From Dehalococcoidia bacterium (GTDB lineage Bacteria > Chloroflexota > Dehalococcoidia > Dehalococcoidales > Fen-1064): a stretch of DNA of 45,978 nt. The notes under the pieces were generated by a model, which searched no databases, was not told the origin of the DNA, and saw only the letters and a program-made list of their open reading frames with translations. Location: positions 68,835 to 114,812 of the forward strand of contig DUFD01000045.1 in the NCBI GenBank assembly GCA_011171075.1, in the 5' to 3' direction. Of this stretch, positions 15,660-24,370 are shown piece by piece (the stretch's first letter is position 1; the number at the start of each line of letters is the position of its first letter). The position numbers and the translations under genes were made by a program.

Positions 15660-15780
15660 CTTGCTGCCATTCTAGCACCACGCCGAGAGCAAGTGCAACA
15701 ATAGTCAAACGGACCACAATGGTACCAGGAGCTGATAGCTTATTTTACCAAACTGGTAGAGAGCCTATAAAGCGAGTATA

Positions 15781-16383
15781 ATGGGGATAAAACCCGGGGA
15801 GGAGCCACCGATTTTTAGCATAAAAAATTCCGCTATCCGTGATTTTCTCATCATGATTGCAATCGCGGTGGTGGTCTTCGTCGGACTACGACTCACGATA
15901 CAGACATACGTTGTCTATGGTCCTAGTATGCAGCCGAACTTCTACGAGCACCAGCGGTTACTGGTCAGCAAGCTGGTATACAACTTCCACGAGCCGGATA
16001 GAGGAGACGTTATCATATTTCGCCCCCCATACGAAGGGCAGGACAGCTTCATCAAGCGCGTAATTGGCCTGCCCGGTGAGCTTGTTGAGATAAGACAGGG
16101 ACAGGTATATATTCACCAGCCCGATGGTAATGTTCTGGAACTTGAAGAGCCCTACATCGAGGAGCCGGCCAGATGGCAATTCTACGGCGACGTTATACCA
16201 GAAGGTGAGTATTTCGTGCTTGGTGACAACCGTAACAATACTGACGACTCGCGCAACGGTTGGACTGTGCCAGCCGAGGACATCATTGGCAAGGCATGGA
16301 TTACAATCTGGCCACCCGGCCAGTGGGGAATGGCCGCCAACTATCCCTTCCCTGAAGAGGTCGCCAATGCTGCCGGTGACTAG
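15781..16383 (+). CDS. lepB: Signal peptidase I
   Basis: The product has 200 residues: an N-terminal transmembrane helix (about 21-40), then the extracytoplasmic serine protease fold. The catalytic dyad is Ser49 (VYGPSMQPN) and Lys92 (SFIKRVIGLPGE); GDNRNNTDDSRNG is the conserved box E. It removes signal peptides from exported proteins. A TATAAA box (15766-15771) lies only 9 bases before the ATG and no ribosome binding site is visible, so the mRNA may be leaderless or nearly so. It is followed by pyrE 59 bases later. Confidence 0.95.
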   Translation: MGIKPGEEPPIFSIKNSAIRDFLIMIAIAVVVFVGLRLTIQTYVVYGPSMQPNFYEHQRLLVSKLVYNFHEPDRGDVIIFRPPYEGQDSFIKRVIGLPGELVEIRQGQVYIHQPDGNVLELEEPYIEEPARWQFYGDVIPEGEYFVLGDNRNNTDDSRNGWTVPAEDIIGKAWITIWPPGQWGMAANYPFPEEVANAAGD

Positions 16384-16442
16384 GCTGGTTCAACCAGTTT
16401 TCACGTTATTGCCTGAGCAGATTATAAAGCTGAGAGGGCCTG

Positions 16443-17015
16443 ATGACGGATAATATTGAAGAGATGTTTTTAAAGACGGGGACTGTACTGCAAGGGCACT
16501 TCCTGCTTGCTTCCGGACGGCACTCACCAGTGTACTGGGAGAAATTCCGCATCCTGCAACATCCTGAATACGTCACCCGGCTTTGTGGTATGATTGCTAA
16601 CCACTTCCACAACCAGCCTATTGACCTTGTTGCCGGCCCGACTACCGGTGGGATTATTCTTGCTTTCGAGGTTGCTAGACAGCTTGGCACACGCGCCATT
16701 TACGCCGAGAGGGCGGAAACCGGGGGAAGGGCTTTTCGGCGTGGCCAGACCATTAGTCCCGGCGAGCGGGTGCTGGTTGTTGATGATGTCCTCACCGCCG
16801 GCGGCTCGATACGAGACGTTATCGCCGCTGTGACTGGCCTCGGTGGTAACGTTATTGGTGTCGGTGTACTCGTTGAGCGTTCCGAAAAGAGCGTCGACTT
16901 CGGGACACCTATGTTCAGTTGCCTGCGTACAGTTGCTGAGACCTATTCACCAGAGGACTGTCCCCTGTGCGCCGCCCGGGTACCGCTGGAAAAGCCCGGC
17001 GGCGGCAAGACATAG
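16443..17015 (+). CDS. pyrE: Orotate phosphoribosyltransferase
   Basis: The product has 190 residues and converts orotate plus PRPP to OMP. The PRPP-binding motif VLVVDDVLTAGGS (about 117-129) and the N-terminal HFLLASGRHSPVYWEKF are characteristic. The C-terminal CPLCAARVPLEKPGGGK carries a small CxxC found in some OPRTs. It sits apart from the main pyr operon, on the other strand and downstream of lepB, so it is probably not under the same PyrR attenuator. Confidence 0.94.
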   Translation: MTDNIEEMFLKTGTVLQGHFLLASGRHSPVYWEKFRILQHPEYVTRLCGMIANHFHNQPIDLVAGPTTGGIILAFEVARQLGTRAIYAERAETGGRAFRRGQTISPGERVLVVDDVLTAGGSIRDVIAAVTGLGGNVIGVGVLVERSEKSVDFGTPMFSCLRTVAETYSPEDCPLCAARVPLEKPGGGKT

Positions 17016-17044
17016 TATACGGTGTTTTTAATATTAAACTAGAA

Positions 17045-17068
17045 CGGCACTTCCATGAGGAAGTGCCG
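17045..17068. terminator. Bidirectional terminator between pyrE and acyl-CoA dehydrogenase
   Basis: A perfect 10-base stem (CGGCACTTCC with GGAAGTGCCG) has a 4-base ATGA loop, followed by a T-rich stretch on the plus strand. It lies between two convergent genes. Confidence 0.8.
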
Positions 17069-17094
17069 CTCGTCTTCTTGCAGAATAACCAGTT

Positions 17095-18351
17095 TTATGT
17101 CCCCTTGTCGAACTCTGCCCACCAATCGGGAATCCAGAACGGCGGTTTTTCTTCCCACAGGCCAAGCGGTGCTCCTTTGGGCCTCTCCGGTGGAGACCAG
17201 TCCTCGAGCAGTGTGGCAATCTTCTCCTTGTGGTAGGTAGTGTCGCCCATGTAGAGCTGGAAGGTCTTACCACGGCGTGAGTAAAGCGGGAGAACACCGT
17301 CATATACAGTGGTACCTACGCCCGAGTGAACCTGGTGAGCGCACCAGCAGGCATGCTCGTAGGCATTACTGCTCCAGGCCTTAGCTACGGATACTTCCAT
17401 GTCGCAGGGCTCATTCTCGGCCAGCTTCCAGGCAGCCAGGTAGGTAGACCAGCGGCACCCGTTGACATCCCGCAGCAGGAAGACACAGTGCTCCTGGATA
17501 TACTGGTTGATGCCGATTGGCATATCAAACTGAATCCTGGTCCTGGCATAGTCTACTGATAGTTCCAGCAACCGCTGTCCGGCTCCTAGCATCTGAGCAC
17601 AGAGCAGTACCGTTGCTATCTGCATCGACCTTTCCAGTGGCGCCCAGCCACCGTTGACTTTCCCGACGACGCTGGACTTGGGCACCTTTACCTTATCTAG
17701 TACAACCTCACACTGCTTGTCGCCGGCAATGGTTATCAGCGGGGTAATGCTGACTCCCTGGCTCTTGGCATCCACCAGGAACAGGGTTATACCTTCCTCG
17801 GGATTGCCGCCCTTTTTCGTTCGGGCTGCTACGAGTAAAGTGTCAGCGGGCAGAGCATCATGCACAAAAAGCTTTATGCCGTCGATAACGTAGCCATCGC
17901 CATCAGCGGTGGCTCCTACGTTCACCCCCGCCGCATCCCAGGTTTGCTTCATATCCCAGGCTGATTCCGGCTCTGTCAGGGCCAGCGCGATTATCCTATC
18001 ACCCGCGGCTATCGCCGGCAGGATTTCCGACTTCTGCTCATTACTACCGGCTTCCAAAATCGTCATTCCGCCGAGGACCACCGTTGAGAGATGCGGACAT
18101 GGCATCATTGCCCGGCCAATCTCTTCGTAGAGAACCGTCAGGTCAATCACGTTCATGCCAGCGCCGCCGTACTCCTCGGGATAGGTAAGTCCAAGCCAGC
18201 CGAGGTCGGCAATCTTCTTCCATAACTCAGGAGAGTAACCGAGGTCACCATCCTCTACCTCTCTGACCAGTTTTTCGGTACACTCCGTCTCGAGGAAATC
18301 ACGAGCGGATGTTCTCAGCATTTCTTGCTCTTCAGTAAAAGTAAAATCCAT
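17095..18351 (-). CDS. Acyl-CoA dehydrogenase family protein (possible non-catalytic partner subunit)
   Basis: The product has 418 residues with the full acyl-CoA dehydrogenase layout: N-terminal helical domain (MDFTFTEEQEMLRTSARDFL), beta domain (ALALTEPESAWD) and C-terminal helical domain. Near the C-terminus, where many family members have the YEG catalytic Glu, this protein reads FQLYMGDTTYHKEKIA. The Glu is replaced by Met. It lies 45 bases downstream of a second dehydrogenase on the same strand, each gene with its own AAGGAG-type site. Paired genes like this often code for heterotetrameric enzymes acting on bulky acyl-CoA substrates. The substrate is unknown. Confidence 0.87.
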   Translation of the reverse strand: MDFTFTEEQEMLRTSARDFLETECTEKLVREVEDGDLGYSPELWKKIADLGWLGLTYPEEYGGAGMNVIDLTVLYEEIGRAMMPCPHLSTVVLGGMTILEAGSNEQKSEILPAIAAGDRIIALALTEPESAWDMKQTWDAAGVNVGATADGDGYVIDGIKLFVHDALPADTLLVAARTKKGGNPEEGITLFLVDAKSQGVSITPLITIAGDKQCEVVLDKVKVPKSSVVGKVNGGWAPLERSMQIATVLLCAQMLGAGQRLLELSVDYARTRIQFDMPIGINQYIQEHCVFLLRDVNGCRWSTYLAAWKLAENEPCDMEVSVAKAWSSNAYEHACWCAHQVHSGVGTTVYDGVLPLYSRRGKTFQLYMGDTTYHKEKIATLLEDWSPPERPKGAPLGLWEEKPPFWIPDWWAEFDKGT

Positions 18352-18396
18352 ATCCTTCTCCTTATGAGTTGATGTTGCCTAACCCTGACGGGCGGA

Positions 18397-19623
18397 CTAC
18401 ACCCCCACTCCCTCGATAGCTGCTCTGATTTCCTTATTGAACTTCGCCGGTATCCTGGGGAGGCCAAGACCTCTACCGGCAAGAACAATCTTCTGTACCT
18501 CGATGGTACCACCCGGATGTGTACTCCGTGACGACAGCCACTGCTGGGCAGCACGGCCACTGTACTTAGAGTACTTCGAGCCGGAGCGTAACTGCCCGTA
18601 GAGTCCCATAGCATCTATAAGCTGCTTGGCTCTATCCGCAGACACCACTTTGGCATGAAGACCACCGGCTTCCGGAGGTGGCGAGCCCAGCTTATCTCTC
18701 TGGCTGAAATGCCAGGCAGCAAACCAGCCCTGGAGCCAGGACAGTTCTACCTCAATGGCACGGTCTGCCAGCAGGTCGCGCACGGCGGGGTCCTTGAGCA
18801 GGGGTTGACCATTCCGCTTCTCTTGCCGACAGAACTCAATGAGCTCCTGTAAATTCCTCCTGGCACCAGCGGCAGCACCGGTGGTGCTCCGCTCGAACTC
18901 AAAGGTTACCATGGCATGGTAGAAACCACGGTTCAACTCACCCAGCAGACGGTCTTTTGGAACCTTGACATTGTCAAAGAATATCTCAGTGGTGAAGATG
19001 CCCAGCGTGGGTAAAGCACCATAGCTTATACCGGGGCTGTGCGCATCAACCAAAAACAGGCTGATACCTCTGTGCTTCGGTATAATGTCCTGTGTCCGTG
19101 CCAGCGTATAGAGATAATCTGCGGGTCCAGGTGAGGTGATGAAGGTCTTCTGGCCATTAAGAACATAGTGGTCACCCTCCTCAACACACCTCAGTGATAC
19201 ATTCGCCTCGTCAGAACCAGCATCTGGTTCGGTGAAGCACTGGTACCATATCGCCTCTCCTTTGGCGATACCGGGGAGGAACCTCTTCTTTTGTTCCTCG
19301 GTACCGAAGACATGTAGTGGAGGCCCGCAAATTCGCTGTCCCATGGTACCCGGCCAGCTTGTACCCCAGTAGGAGCTTTCCTCCATGAAGACAGCCTGTT
19401 CCATATCAGTCAGGCCGAGACCACCGCTATCCTTTGACCAGCCAGGGGTCAGGTAGCCCTTCGCTCCGGCTTTCTTTTGCAGTTCCATCCAGAACTTGAA
19501 CTGCTCCATAGTGGTCCCTGGACCACTACCACGTGACTCGAAGTCAGAAGGTAGATTCTCAGAAAAGAAGTCATGAACTTCTTTCCTGAGCTCCTCCTGC
19601 TCTTCTGTAAAACGAAAATCCAT
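18397..19623 (-). CDS. Acyl-CoA dehydrogenase family protein
   Basis: The product has 408 residues: MDFRFTEEQEELRKEVHDFF opens the N-terminal domain, YQCFTEPDAGSDEANV is the flavin-side loop and FITSPGPADYLYTLARTQ the beta domain. The C-terminal motif reads THPGGTIEVQK where short/medium-chain enzymes have YEGTxEIQ, so the base at that position is Gly; other clades place the catalytic acid elsewhere. The start ATG 19623 has AGGAGG upstream. It is the first gene of a two-gene unit, divergent from thrC. It oxidises an acyl-CoA to the enoyl-CoA, with electrons passing to ETF. Confidence 0.88.
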   Translation of the reverse strand: MDFRFTEEQEELRKEVHDFFSENLPSDFESRGSGPGTTMEQFKFWMELQKKAGAKGYLTPGWSKDSGGLGLTDMEQAVFMEESSYWGTSWPGTMGQRICGPPLHVFGTEEQKKRFLPGIAKGEAIWYQCFTEPDAGSDEANVSLRCVEEGDHYVLNGQKTFITSPGPADYLYTLARTQDIIPKHRGISLFLVDAHSPGISYGALPTLGIFTTEIFFDNVKVPKDRLLGELNRGFYHAMVTFEFERSTTGAAAGARRNLQELIEFCRQEKRNGQPLLKDPAVRDLLADRAIEVELSWLQGWFAAWHFSQRDKLGSPPPEAGGLHAKVVSADRAKQLIDAMGLYGQLRSGSKYSKYSGRAAQQWLSSRSTHPGGTIEVQKIVLAGRGLGLPRIPAKFNKEIRAAIEGVGV

Positions 19624-19759
19624 CTGTATTCCTCCTTGTGTTACCTACAATCTGTACTCTATAACACATGAAATCCAGTTTTCTATCTCTTGCCCCCTTT
19701 TTTAAGATTACTCTGCCTTGCATCATAACAAACTTCAAATTAAAACGTCAAACCTGTAC

Positions 19760-19788
19760 TTGAAAAGTCTGTGCTTTTACCGTATAAA
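19760..19788 (+). promoter_or_regulatory. Promoter of thrC-folE
   Basis: TTGAAA (19760-19765) and TATAAA (19783-19788) are spaced 17 bases apart, followed by a GGAGGAT site before the TTG start at 19832. This is a near-consensus sigma-70 promoter. Confidence 0.72.
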
Positions 19789-19831
19789 TAGAATATCATC
19801 GCGGAAATTGTATACCCCCGGAGGATAGAGA

Positions 19832-20887
19832 TTGATTAAATCTGGAGTGCTAGCTATATACAAGGAGTACCTGCCGATTACCCCGAATACGCCATTTCTC
19901 ACCATGGGGGAGGGGGATACCCCACTGGTCAGGTGTCATCAACTTGAGGAGGAGATAGGTTGCCGCGAGCTATACTTTAAGCTCGAAGGGTGTAATCCCA
20001 CCGGCTCTTTCAAGGATCGGGGCATGGTTGTTGCCGTGGCCAAGGCAATGGAGGAAGGCAGCCAGACCGTTATGTGCGCTTCAACTGGCAATACCAGCGC
20101 CTCAGCGGCCGCCTATGCCGCCGGTTTCGGACTGAGGGCAGTCATTATAGTTCCTGAGGGCAAAATCACCCTCGGTAAGCTGGCCCAGGCTATCGTCTAC
20201 GGCGCCAGGATAATCACCATCGACGGTAACTTCGACCAGGCACTGAAGATAGTACGCTGGCTAACCGACAAGCACCCGATTACCCTTGTCAACTCCCTTA
20301 ATCCCAACCGCATCGAGGGACAAAAAACAGCCGCCTTCGAGATTGTCGATGTCCTCGGCGATGCCCCGGACTACCTGTTCATTCCGGTGGGAAATGCCGG
20401 CAACATCACTGCCTACTGGAAGGGCTTTGTCGAATATCACCGGCTCGGGAAAGCATCGCAGAAACCTGTAATGATGGGTTTCCAGGCTGAGGGAGCAGCA
20501 CCAATTGTGCGTGGTTACGTCATCGAAGAGCCCCACACTATCGCGACCGCAATCCGCATTGGCAATCCGGCAAGCTGGCAGCAGGCCATAGCCGCCCGTG
20601 ATGAATCAGGCGGCATTATTGACATGGTCAGCGACGAGGAGATTATGGCCGCCTACCATCACATGGCAAGCAAGGGGGGTATCTTCGGCGAGCCAGCTTC
20701 AGCGGCTTCCCTGGCCGGACTGATTAAGCTGACCCGCAGCGGCATGGACTTTTCACAGAAGCGTATTGTATGTATCGTCACCGGCACCGGACTGAAGGAT
20801 GCCGATGTTGCCCTGAAGGATGCCGGTTCATTTACCCAGTTACCCGGCGACCCGGCAGCCGTCGAGCAGTCTCTGGGACTGGCATAA
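19832..20887 (+). CDS. thrC: Threonine synthase
   Basis: The product has 351 residues, a PLP enzyme of fold type II. Lys61 in [11 protein letters not shown] forms the Schiff base; [15 protein letters not shown] binds the PLP phosphate. It converts O-phosphohomoserine to threonine. The start is TTG 19832, with GGAGGAT 6 bases upstream. The short form without a large N-terminal domain is common in Gram-positives, archaea and Chloroflexota. folE follows 41 bases later and is probably co-transcribed, although the two pathways are unrelated. Confidence 0.93.
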   Translation: MIKSGVLAIYKEYLPITPNTPFLTMGEGDTPLVRCHQLEEEIGCRELYFKLEGCNPTGSFKDRGMVVAVAKAMEEGSQTVMCASTGNTSASAAAYAAGFGLRAVIIVPEGKITLGKLAQAIVYGARIITIDGNFDQALKIVRWLTDKHPITLVNSLNPNRIEGQKTAAFEIVDVLGDAPDYLFIPVGNAGNITAYWKGFVEYHRLGKASQKPVMMGFQAEGAAPIVRGYVIEEPHTIATAIRIGNPASWQQAIAARDESGGIIDMVSDEEIMAAYHHMASKGGIFGEPASAASLAGLIKLTRSGMDFSQKRIVCIVTGTGLKDADVALKDAGSFTQLPGDPAAVEQSLGLA

Positions 20888-20928
20888 ACCCACTGCTTCA
20901 AAGGGTTGCGTGTTAAAGGAGGATTCAA

Positions 20929-21504
20929 GTGATTAACGAGGCAGCGATTCAAAGCGCGACCAAGACTATTATCGAGGCTATCGGAGAAGACCCGACAAGG
21001 GAAGGACTGGTAGATACACCGAGACGCGTCGCTGAAATGTACACCGAGCTTTTCTCCGGACTCAATATGGACCCTACGGAGGAACTCAATGTCGGTTATG
21101 AGCTGGGGCACCGCGAGATGGTCATCGTTAAGGATATCCCGTTCTATTCCATGTGCGAGCATCATCTCCTACCGTTTTTCGGGGTGGTGCACGTTGGCTA
21201 TGTCCCGGATATAACCGGGCGCGTTGTCGGTATCAGTAAGCTGGCAAGGGTAGTAGAGGTTATCGCCAGGCGACCCCAGATTCAGGAAAGAATGACCACT
21301 CAGATAGCCGACGCCATTGACGAGGGGCTTGGCCCGCAGGGAGTGGCCGTAGTTGTCCAGGCGGAACATATGTGTATGGTGATGCGTGGGGTTAAAAAGC
21401 CGGGGAGCAATATCATCACCTCTGCTATCCGGGGTATGTTCCGCAATAGACCCGCCAGCCGGGCGGAGTTCTTCTCATTGATACAGAGCAATAATAATAA
21501 GTAA
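20929..21504 (+). CDS. folE: GTP cyclohydrolase I
   Basis: The product has 191 residues from a GTG start at 20929 with AAAGGAGG upstream. It makes dihydroneopterin triphosphate, the entry to folate or other pterins. The zinc site and active site are visible in [12 protein letters not shown] and [11 protein letters not shown]; the C-terminal FFSLIQSN is typical. No other folate gene is adjacent. A hairpin terminator follows. Confidence 0.95.
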   Translation: MINEAAIQSATKTIIEAIGEDPTREGLVDTPRRVAEMYTELFSGLNMDPTEELNVGYELGHREMVIVKDIPFYSMCEHHLLPFFGVVHVGYVPDITGRVVGISKLARVVEVIARRPQIQERMTTQIADAIDEGLGPQGVAVVVQAEHMCMVMRGVKKPGSNIITSAIRGMFRNRPASRAEFFSLIQSNNNK

Positions 21505-21546
21505 TCGCCCTTCCAAGACGCCTTTTTTTCAAAACAGATAATGAAT

Positions 21547-21591
21547 AGTCACCTGCCTCCGGGTCTCACAATCTGCCCGAAACAGGTGACT
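21547..21591 (+). terminator. Terminator after folE
   Basis: AGTCACCTG (21547-21555) pairs perfectly with CAGGTGACT (21583-21591), with an inner CGGG/CCCG stem, followed by a T-rich stretch. It lies 42 bases after the folE stop and also separates folE from the opposite-strand small genes. Confidence 0.75.
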
Positions 21592-21622
21592 TTCTTATTT
21601 GCAGGGTGTTTGAGTTATGCGC

Positions 21623-21766
21623 CTAGTCCGAAGATGGTATTTTCTTCGGCTCCTGAAGCTCTACTGCCTGGCCACAGCAAGTGACCTCGCCGGTACCGGC
21701 CTTTACACAGAGTATCTCCGTACCGCAAACGGTACACCGATACCGCTTACCTAACTGACTTGCCAC
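21623..21766 (-). CDS. Tiny desulforedoxin-like metal ribbon protein (copy 2)
   Basis: The product has 47 residues, starting at GTG 21766 with AAAGGAGG ten bases upstream. It contains GKRYRCTVCG near the N-terminus and a CCGQ pair later, i.e. Cys-x2-Cys followed by Cys-Cys. This is the pattern of desulforedoxin or the N-terminal domain of desulfoferrodoxin, which bind one Fe or Zn. It is clearly a paralogue of the gene just upstream. Redox or metal-handling roles are likely in an anaerobe, but the function is unknown. The tail EPKKIPSSD is extra. Confidence 0.72.
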   Translation of the reverse strand: MASQLGKRYRCTVCGTEILCVKAGTGEVTCCGQAVELQEPKKIPSSD

Positions 21767-21799
21767 AGGACAATTGCCTCCTTTGCTTGCTCCACGGAC

Positions 21800-21919
21800 C
21801 TATTTTTTCTGCTCCATGGGCTGTCCGCAACAGTGAATTTCACCATTGCCCGCCTTGGTAACGATAAACTCGTTACCACACTTGGTACACTGGTACCTTT
21901 TTCCAATCTGGTTAGCCAT
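21800..21919 (-). CDS. Tiny desulforedoxin-like metal ribbon protein (copy 1)
   Basis: The product has only 39 residues from ATG 21919. It has the ordered motif GKRYQCTKCGNEF, KAGNGE and CCGQPMEQKK, the desulforedoxin-type Cys-x2-Cys and Cys-Cys pair. It shares more than half of its residues with the downstream copy, 33 bases away, so the two arose by tandem duplication and are probably co-transcribed. A GAGGGTGG purine stretch upstream serves as ribosome binding site. Confidence 0.75.
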   Translation of the reverse strand: MANQIGKRYQCTKCGNEFIVTKAGNGEIHCCGQPMEQKK

Positions 21920-21995
21920 TCTATGTCCACCCTCTTACTGAAGATTGTTTCCCCGCTATATTATACGCCTAGCCTCATTTTAGAGTCAAGGGAGT

Positions 21996-22412
21996 CTACT
22001 CTCCCATAATCTGTAGAATCACCCTCCGGGAGCGTGGCCGGTTATCAAAGTCCACCAGTATAATCTGCTGCCAGGTACCGAGAGTCAGTTTGCGGCCAGT
22101 GAAGGGCACCACCAATGAAGACCCCAGCAGGGAGGCACGGACGTGCGAGTGACCGTTGCCGTCGCCCCAGCGGCGGTCGTGGTTATACGGGATGTTCCTG
22201 GACACGAGCCTCTCCCACACCTGCTGAAGGTCTGTTACCAGGCCAGACTCATACTCGATGGTGGTTACGCCCGCCGTCGAACCGGGAACAAACACGGTAA
22301 CTGTCCCGTTATTAATACCCGATTCGGCAACCTGTCTCGCCACCTGAGACGTTATGTCTACTATATCGCAGTCTCCCCCCGTCTGAAAGCTGATAGTGTC
22401 CGTAACTATCAT
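21996..22412 (-). CDS. yjbQ: YjbQ / UPF0047 family protein
   Basis: The product has 138 residues, the normal length for the family. Signature segments are VFVPGSTAGVTTIEYE, the His-containing YNHDRRWGDGNGHSHVRASLLGSSL and LGTWQQIILVDFDNRPR. Members have weak thiamine phosphate synthase activity in vitro; their true role is unsettled. The gene follows the AICAR transformylase on the same strand 34 bases later and could be the last gene of the pyr transcript. Confidence 0.9.
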   Translation of the reverse strand: MIVTDTISFQTGGDCDIVDITSQVARQVAESGINNGTVTVFVPGSTAGVTTIEYESGLVTDLQQVWERLVSRNIPYNHDRRWGDGNGHSHVRASLLGSSLVVPFTGRKLTLGTWQQIILVDFDNRPRSRRVILQIMGE

Positions 22413-22446
22413 ATTGGCCCCCTGCTCACGTATAAGCCGATTTGAA

Positions 22447-23619
22447 TTAATGGTGGAACAGCCTAGTCTTCGAGAAAATCATCACCATCCCGTAGTCATC
22501 GCAGGCCCTGATAACATCTTCGTCACGCAGGGCACCGCCAGGCTCGACCACATACTTCACGCCGCTCTGGTAAGCACGGTCAATGCAGTCGCGAAACGGG
22601 AAAAAGGCATCCGAGCTCAGGGCCACCCCGCTGAACCTGCTCAACCAGCCCTTCTTTTCCTGCAGGGACATCCTCGCGGGCACTTCTTCAAAGGCCGATG
22701 CCCAGCTTTCCTGCTCAGATGAAGTAAGCTCGTCCTGGAAACAGAGGTCAATGGCATTATCACGTTCCGGTCGGCCGATGCCCTTCCGCCAGCGTAGGTC
22801 AAGTATAGCCGGGTGCTGTCGCAGGAACCAGCGGTCGGCCTTACCACCCGCCAGACGGGTACAGTGAATGCGCGACTGCTGTCCTGCTCCCGCCCCTATA
22901 ACCTGACCCTCATAGGCAAAGCAGACAGAGTTCGATTGCGTGTACTTGAGAGCAATGGTAGCTACTATAAGGTCCCTAACGGCGGAGTCCGGCAGTTCCC
23001 GGTTACGAGTGACGATATTTTTCAGCAGGTCATCGTTTACCTGAAGATTATTACGCTTCTGCTCAAACCAGACGCCGAAGAGCTCCTTGACCTCCATCTC
23101 CCGCGGCTCGTAGTCGGCATCAATCTCAACAATCGGATAACGGCCCTGCTTTTTCTCTTTAAGCATAGCCAGTGCCTCAGGCTCATAGCCGGGAGCGATA
23201 AGACCATCTGACACCTCGCGGTTTATCAGCTTGGCCGTGGGGATATCTACCGTATCACTCAGGGCTATCCAGTCGCCGTAGGACGAAAGCCGGTCGGCCC
23301 CACGGGCACGGGCATAAGCAGCGGCCAGCGCCGATATCTCCATATTGCCAATGAAGTATGCTTTACGGAGAGTATCACTCAGGGGAATACCAACAGCTGC
23401 CCCGGCGGGGCTGACGTGCTTAAAAGACGCCGCCGCCGGCAGGCCGAGTGCCTGCTTCAGTTCTTTAACAAGCTGCCATGAATTGAGCGCATCGAGCATG
23501 TTGATGTATCCCGGTGAGCCGTTCAGCACCCTGAAGGGCAGCACACCGTCGCTATAGACCCTCGCCGGCACCTGATGGGGATTGCAGCCGTACCGTAATG
23601 CCATCTCCTCCTGCGTCAT
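22447..23619 (-). CDS. purH: Stand-alone AICAR transformylase (PurH C-terminal domain type)
   Basis: The best start is ATG 23619, behind GGGAGGAG and overlapping the pyrK stop as ATGA; this gives 390 residues. Only the formyltransferase part of PurH is present: YGCNPHQ at the N-terminus, SFKHVSPAGAAVG with the catalytic Lys-His, GAGAGQQSR and SSDAFFPFRD. The roughly 200-residue IMP cyclohydrolase domain of ordinary PurH is absent, so another enzyme must close the ring. It converts AICAR to FAICAR with 10-formyl-THF. Overlap with pyrK ties a purine step to the pyrimidine operon. Confidence 0.88.
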   Translation of the reverse strand: MTQEEMALRYGCNPHQVPARVYSDGVLPFRVLNGSPGYINMLDALNSWQLVKELKQALGLPAAASFKHVSPAGAAVGIPLSDTLRKAYFIGNMEISALAAAYARARGADRLSSYGDWIALSDTVDIPTAKLINREVSDGLIAPGYEPEALAMLKEKKQGRYPIVEIDADYEPREMEVKELFGVWFEQKRNNLQVNDDLLKNIVTRNRELPDSAVRDLIVATIALKYTQSNSVCFAYEGQVIGAGAGQQSRIHCTRLAGGKADRWFLRQHPAILDLRWRKGIGRPERDNAIDLCFQDELTSSEQESWASAFEEVPARMSLQEKKGWLSRFSGVALSSDAFFPFRDCIDRAYQSGVKYVVEPGGALRDEDVIRACDDYGMVMIFSKTRLFHH

Positions 23620-24368
23620 GTCTTTATCTCCTCCCATATAACGTCATTCATATCAAATACCGGGCCGTCCTTGCACACCTGCTTCAGGCCCTGCCGTGTC
23701 CTTATAGTACAAGCATAACATGTACCCATACCGCAGCCCATCCTCATCTCGAGAGAGACCTGCACGGGTTTATTTTTTAGCTCAGACATTTTTGCCATTG
23801 CTCTGTACATCGGGAGCGGCCCGCAGGCAAATATCTGGTCAGCCCATTCAACATGCTCAGGCACAAGCTCAGTTATCATCCCTTTGTAGCCAATACTGCC
23901 ATCTTCGGTAGCAGCCACCTCTGTAACACCTGACGGTAAATGATACCTGTCCTTATTGGCCGTGCCGTAGAGCAGGATTACATTTCTACCGTCAGATATA
24001 GCCCTATCTGCAAGAGACATTAGTGGTGCAATTCCTATTCCGCCAGCTATCAGCAGGAGGTTTCGGGAATCAGGGTATACCATGAACCCATTACCCAGCG
24101 GCCCGAGGATGTCAACTTCAACGCCAGGACTACATTGCGATAGCCACTGAGTACCCTTTCCAATAATAGCGTACAGCAGGGCGAATTTGCCGCCGTCGGC
24201 CTGGTGGATACTGAGGGGTCGCCGCAGCACGGTCTCTTCCCCGCAATGCACCATAACAAACTGCCCTGGTCTGGCTTCCAGAGAGATTCCGGCACATTCC
24301 AGCCACATTAAAAAGGTTCCAGTCATCACCTGTTTATTAGAGACTACGGAGGCCATTACCTGCTTCAA
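23616..24368 (-). CDS. pyrK: Dihydroorotate dehydrogenase electron transfer subunit
   Basis: The product has 250 residues. The FAD-binding barrel includes RRPLSIHQ, the NAD-binding domain starts with AGGIGIAPLMSL, and the C-terminal [2Fe-2S] site is GCGMGTCYACTIRTRQ followed by QVC. PyrK passes electrons from dihydroorotate oxidation by PyrD (class 1B) to NAD+. No pyrD is found in the window, so its partner must be elsewhere. It starts 2 bases after carB and overlaps the next gene by 4 bases. Confidence 0.93.
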   Translation of the reverse strand: MKQVMASVVSNKQVMTGTFLMWLECAGISLEARPGQFVMVHCGEETVLRRPLSIHQADGGKFALLYAIIGKGTQWLSQCSPGVEVDILGPLGNGFMVYPDSRNLLLIAGGIGIAPLMSLADRAISDGRNVILLYGTANKDRYHLPSGVTEVAATEDGSIGYKGMITELVPEHVEWADQIFACGPLPMYRAMAKMSELKNKPVQVSLEMRMGCGMGTCYACTIRTRQGLKQVCKDGPVFDMNDVIWEEIKT

Positions 24369-24370
24369 CC

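Noticed and set aside
15660-15780. FMN (RFN) riboswitch before ribD
   Set aside because: The region is too short and lacks the conserved RFN segments.
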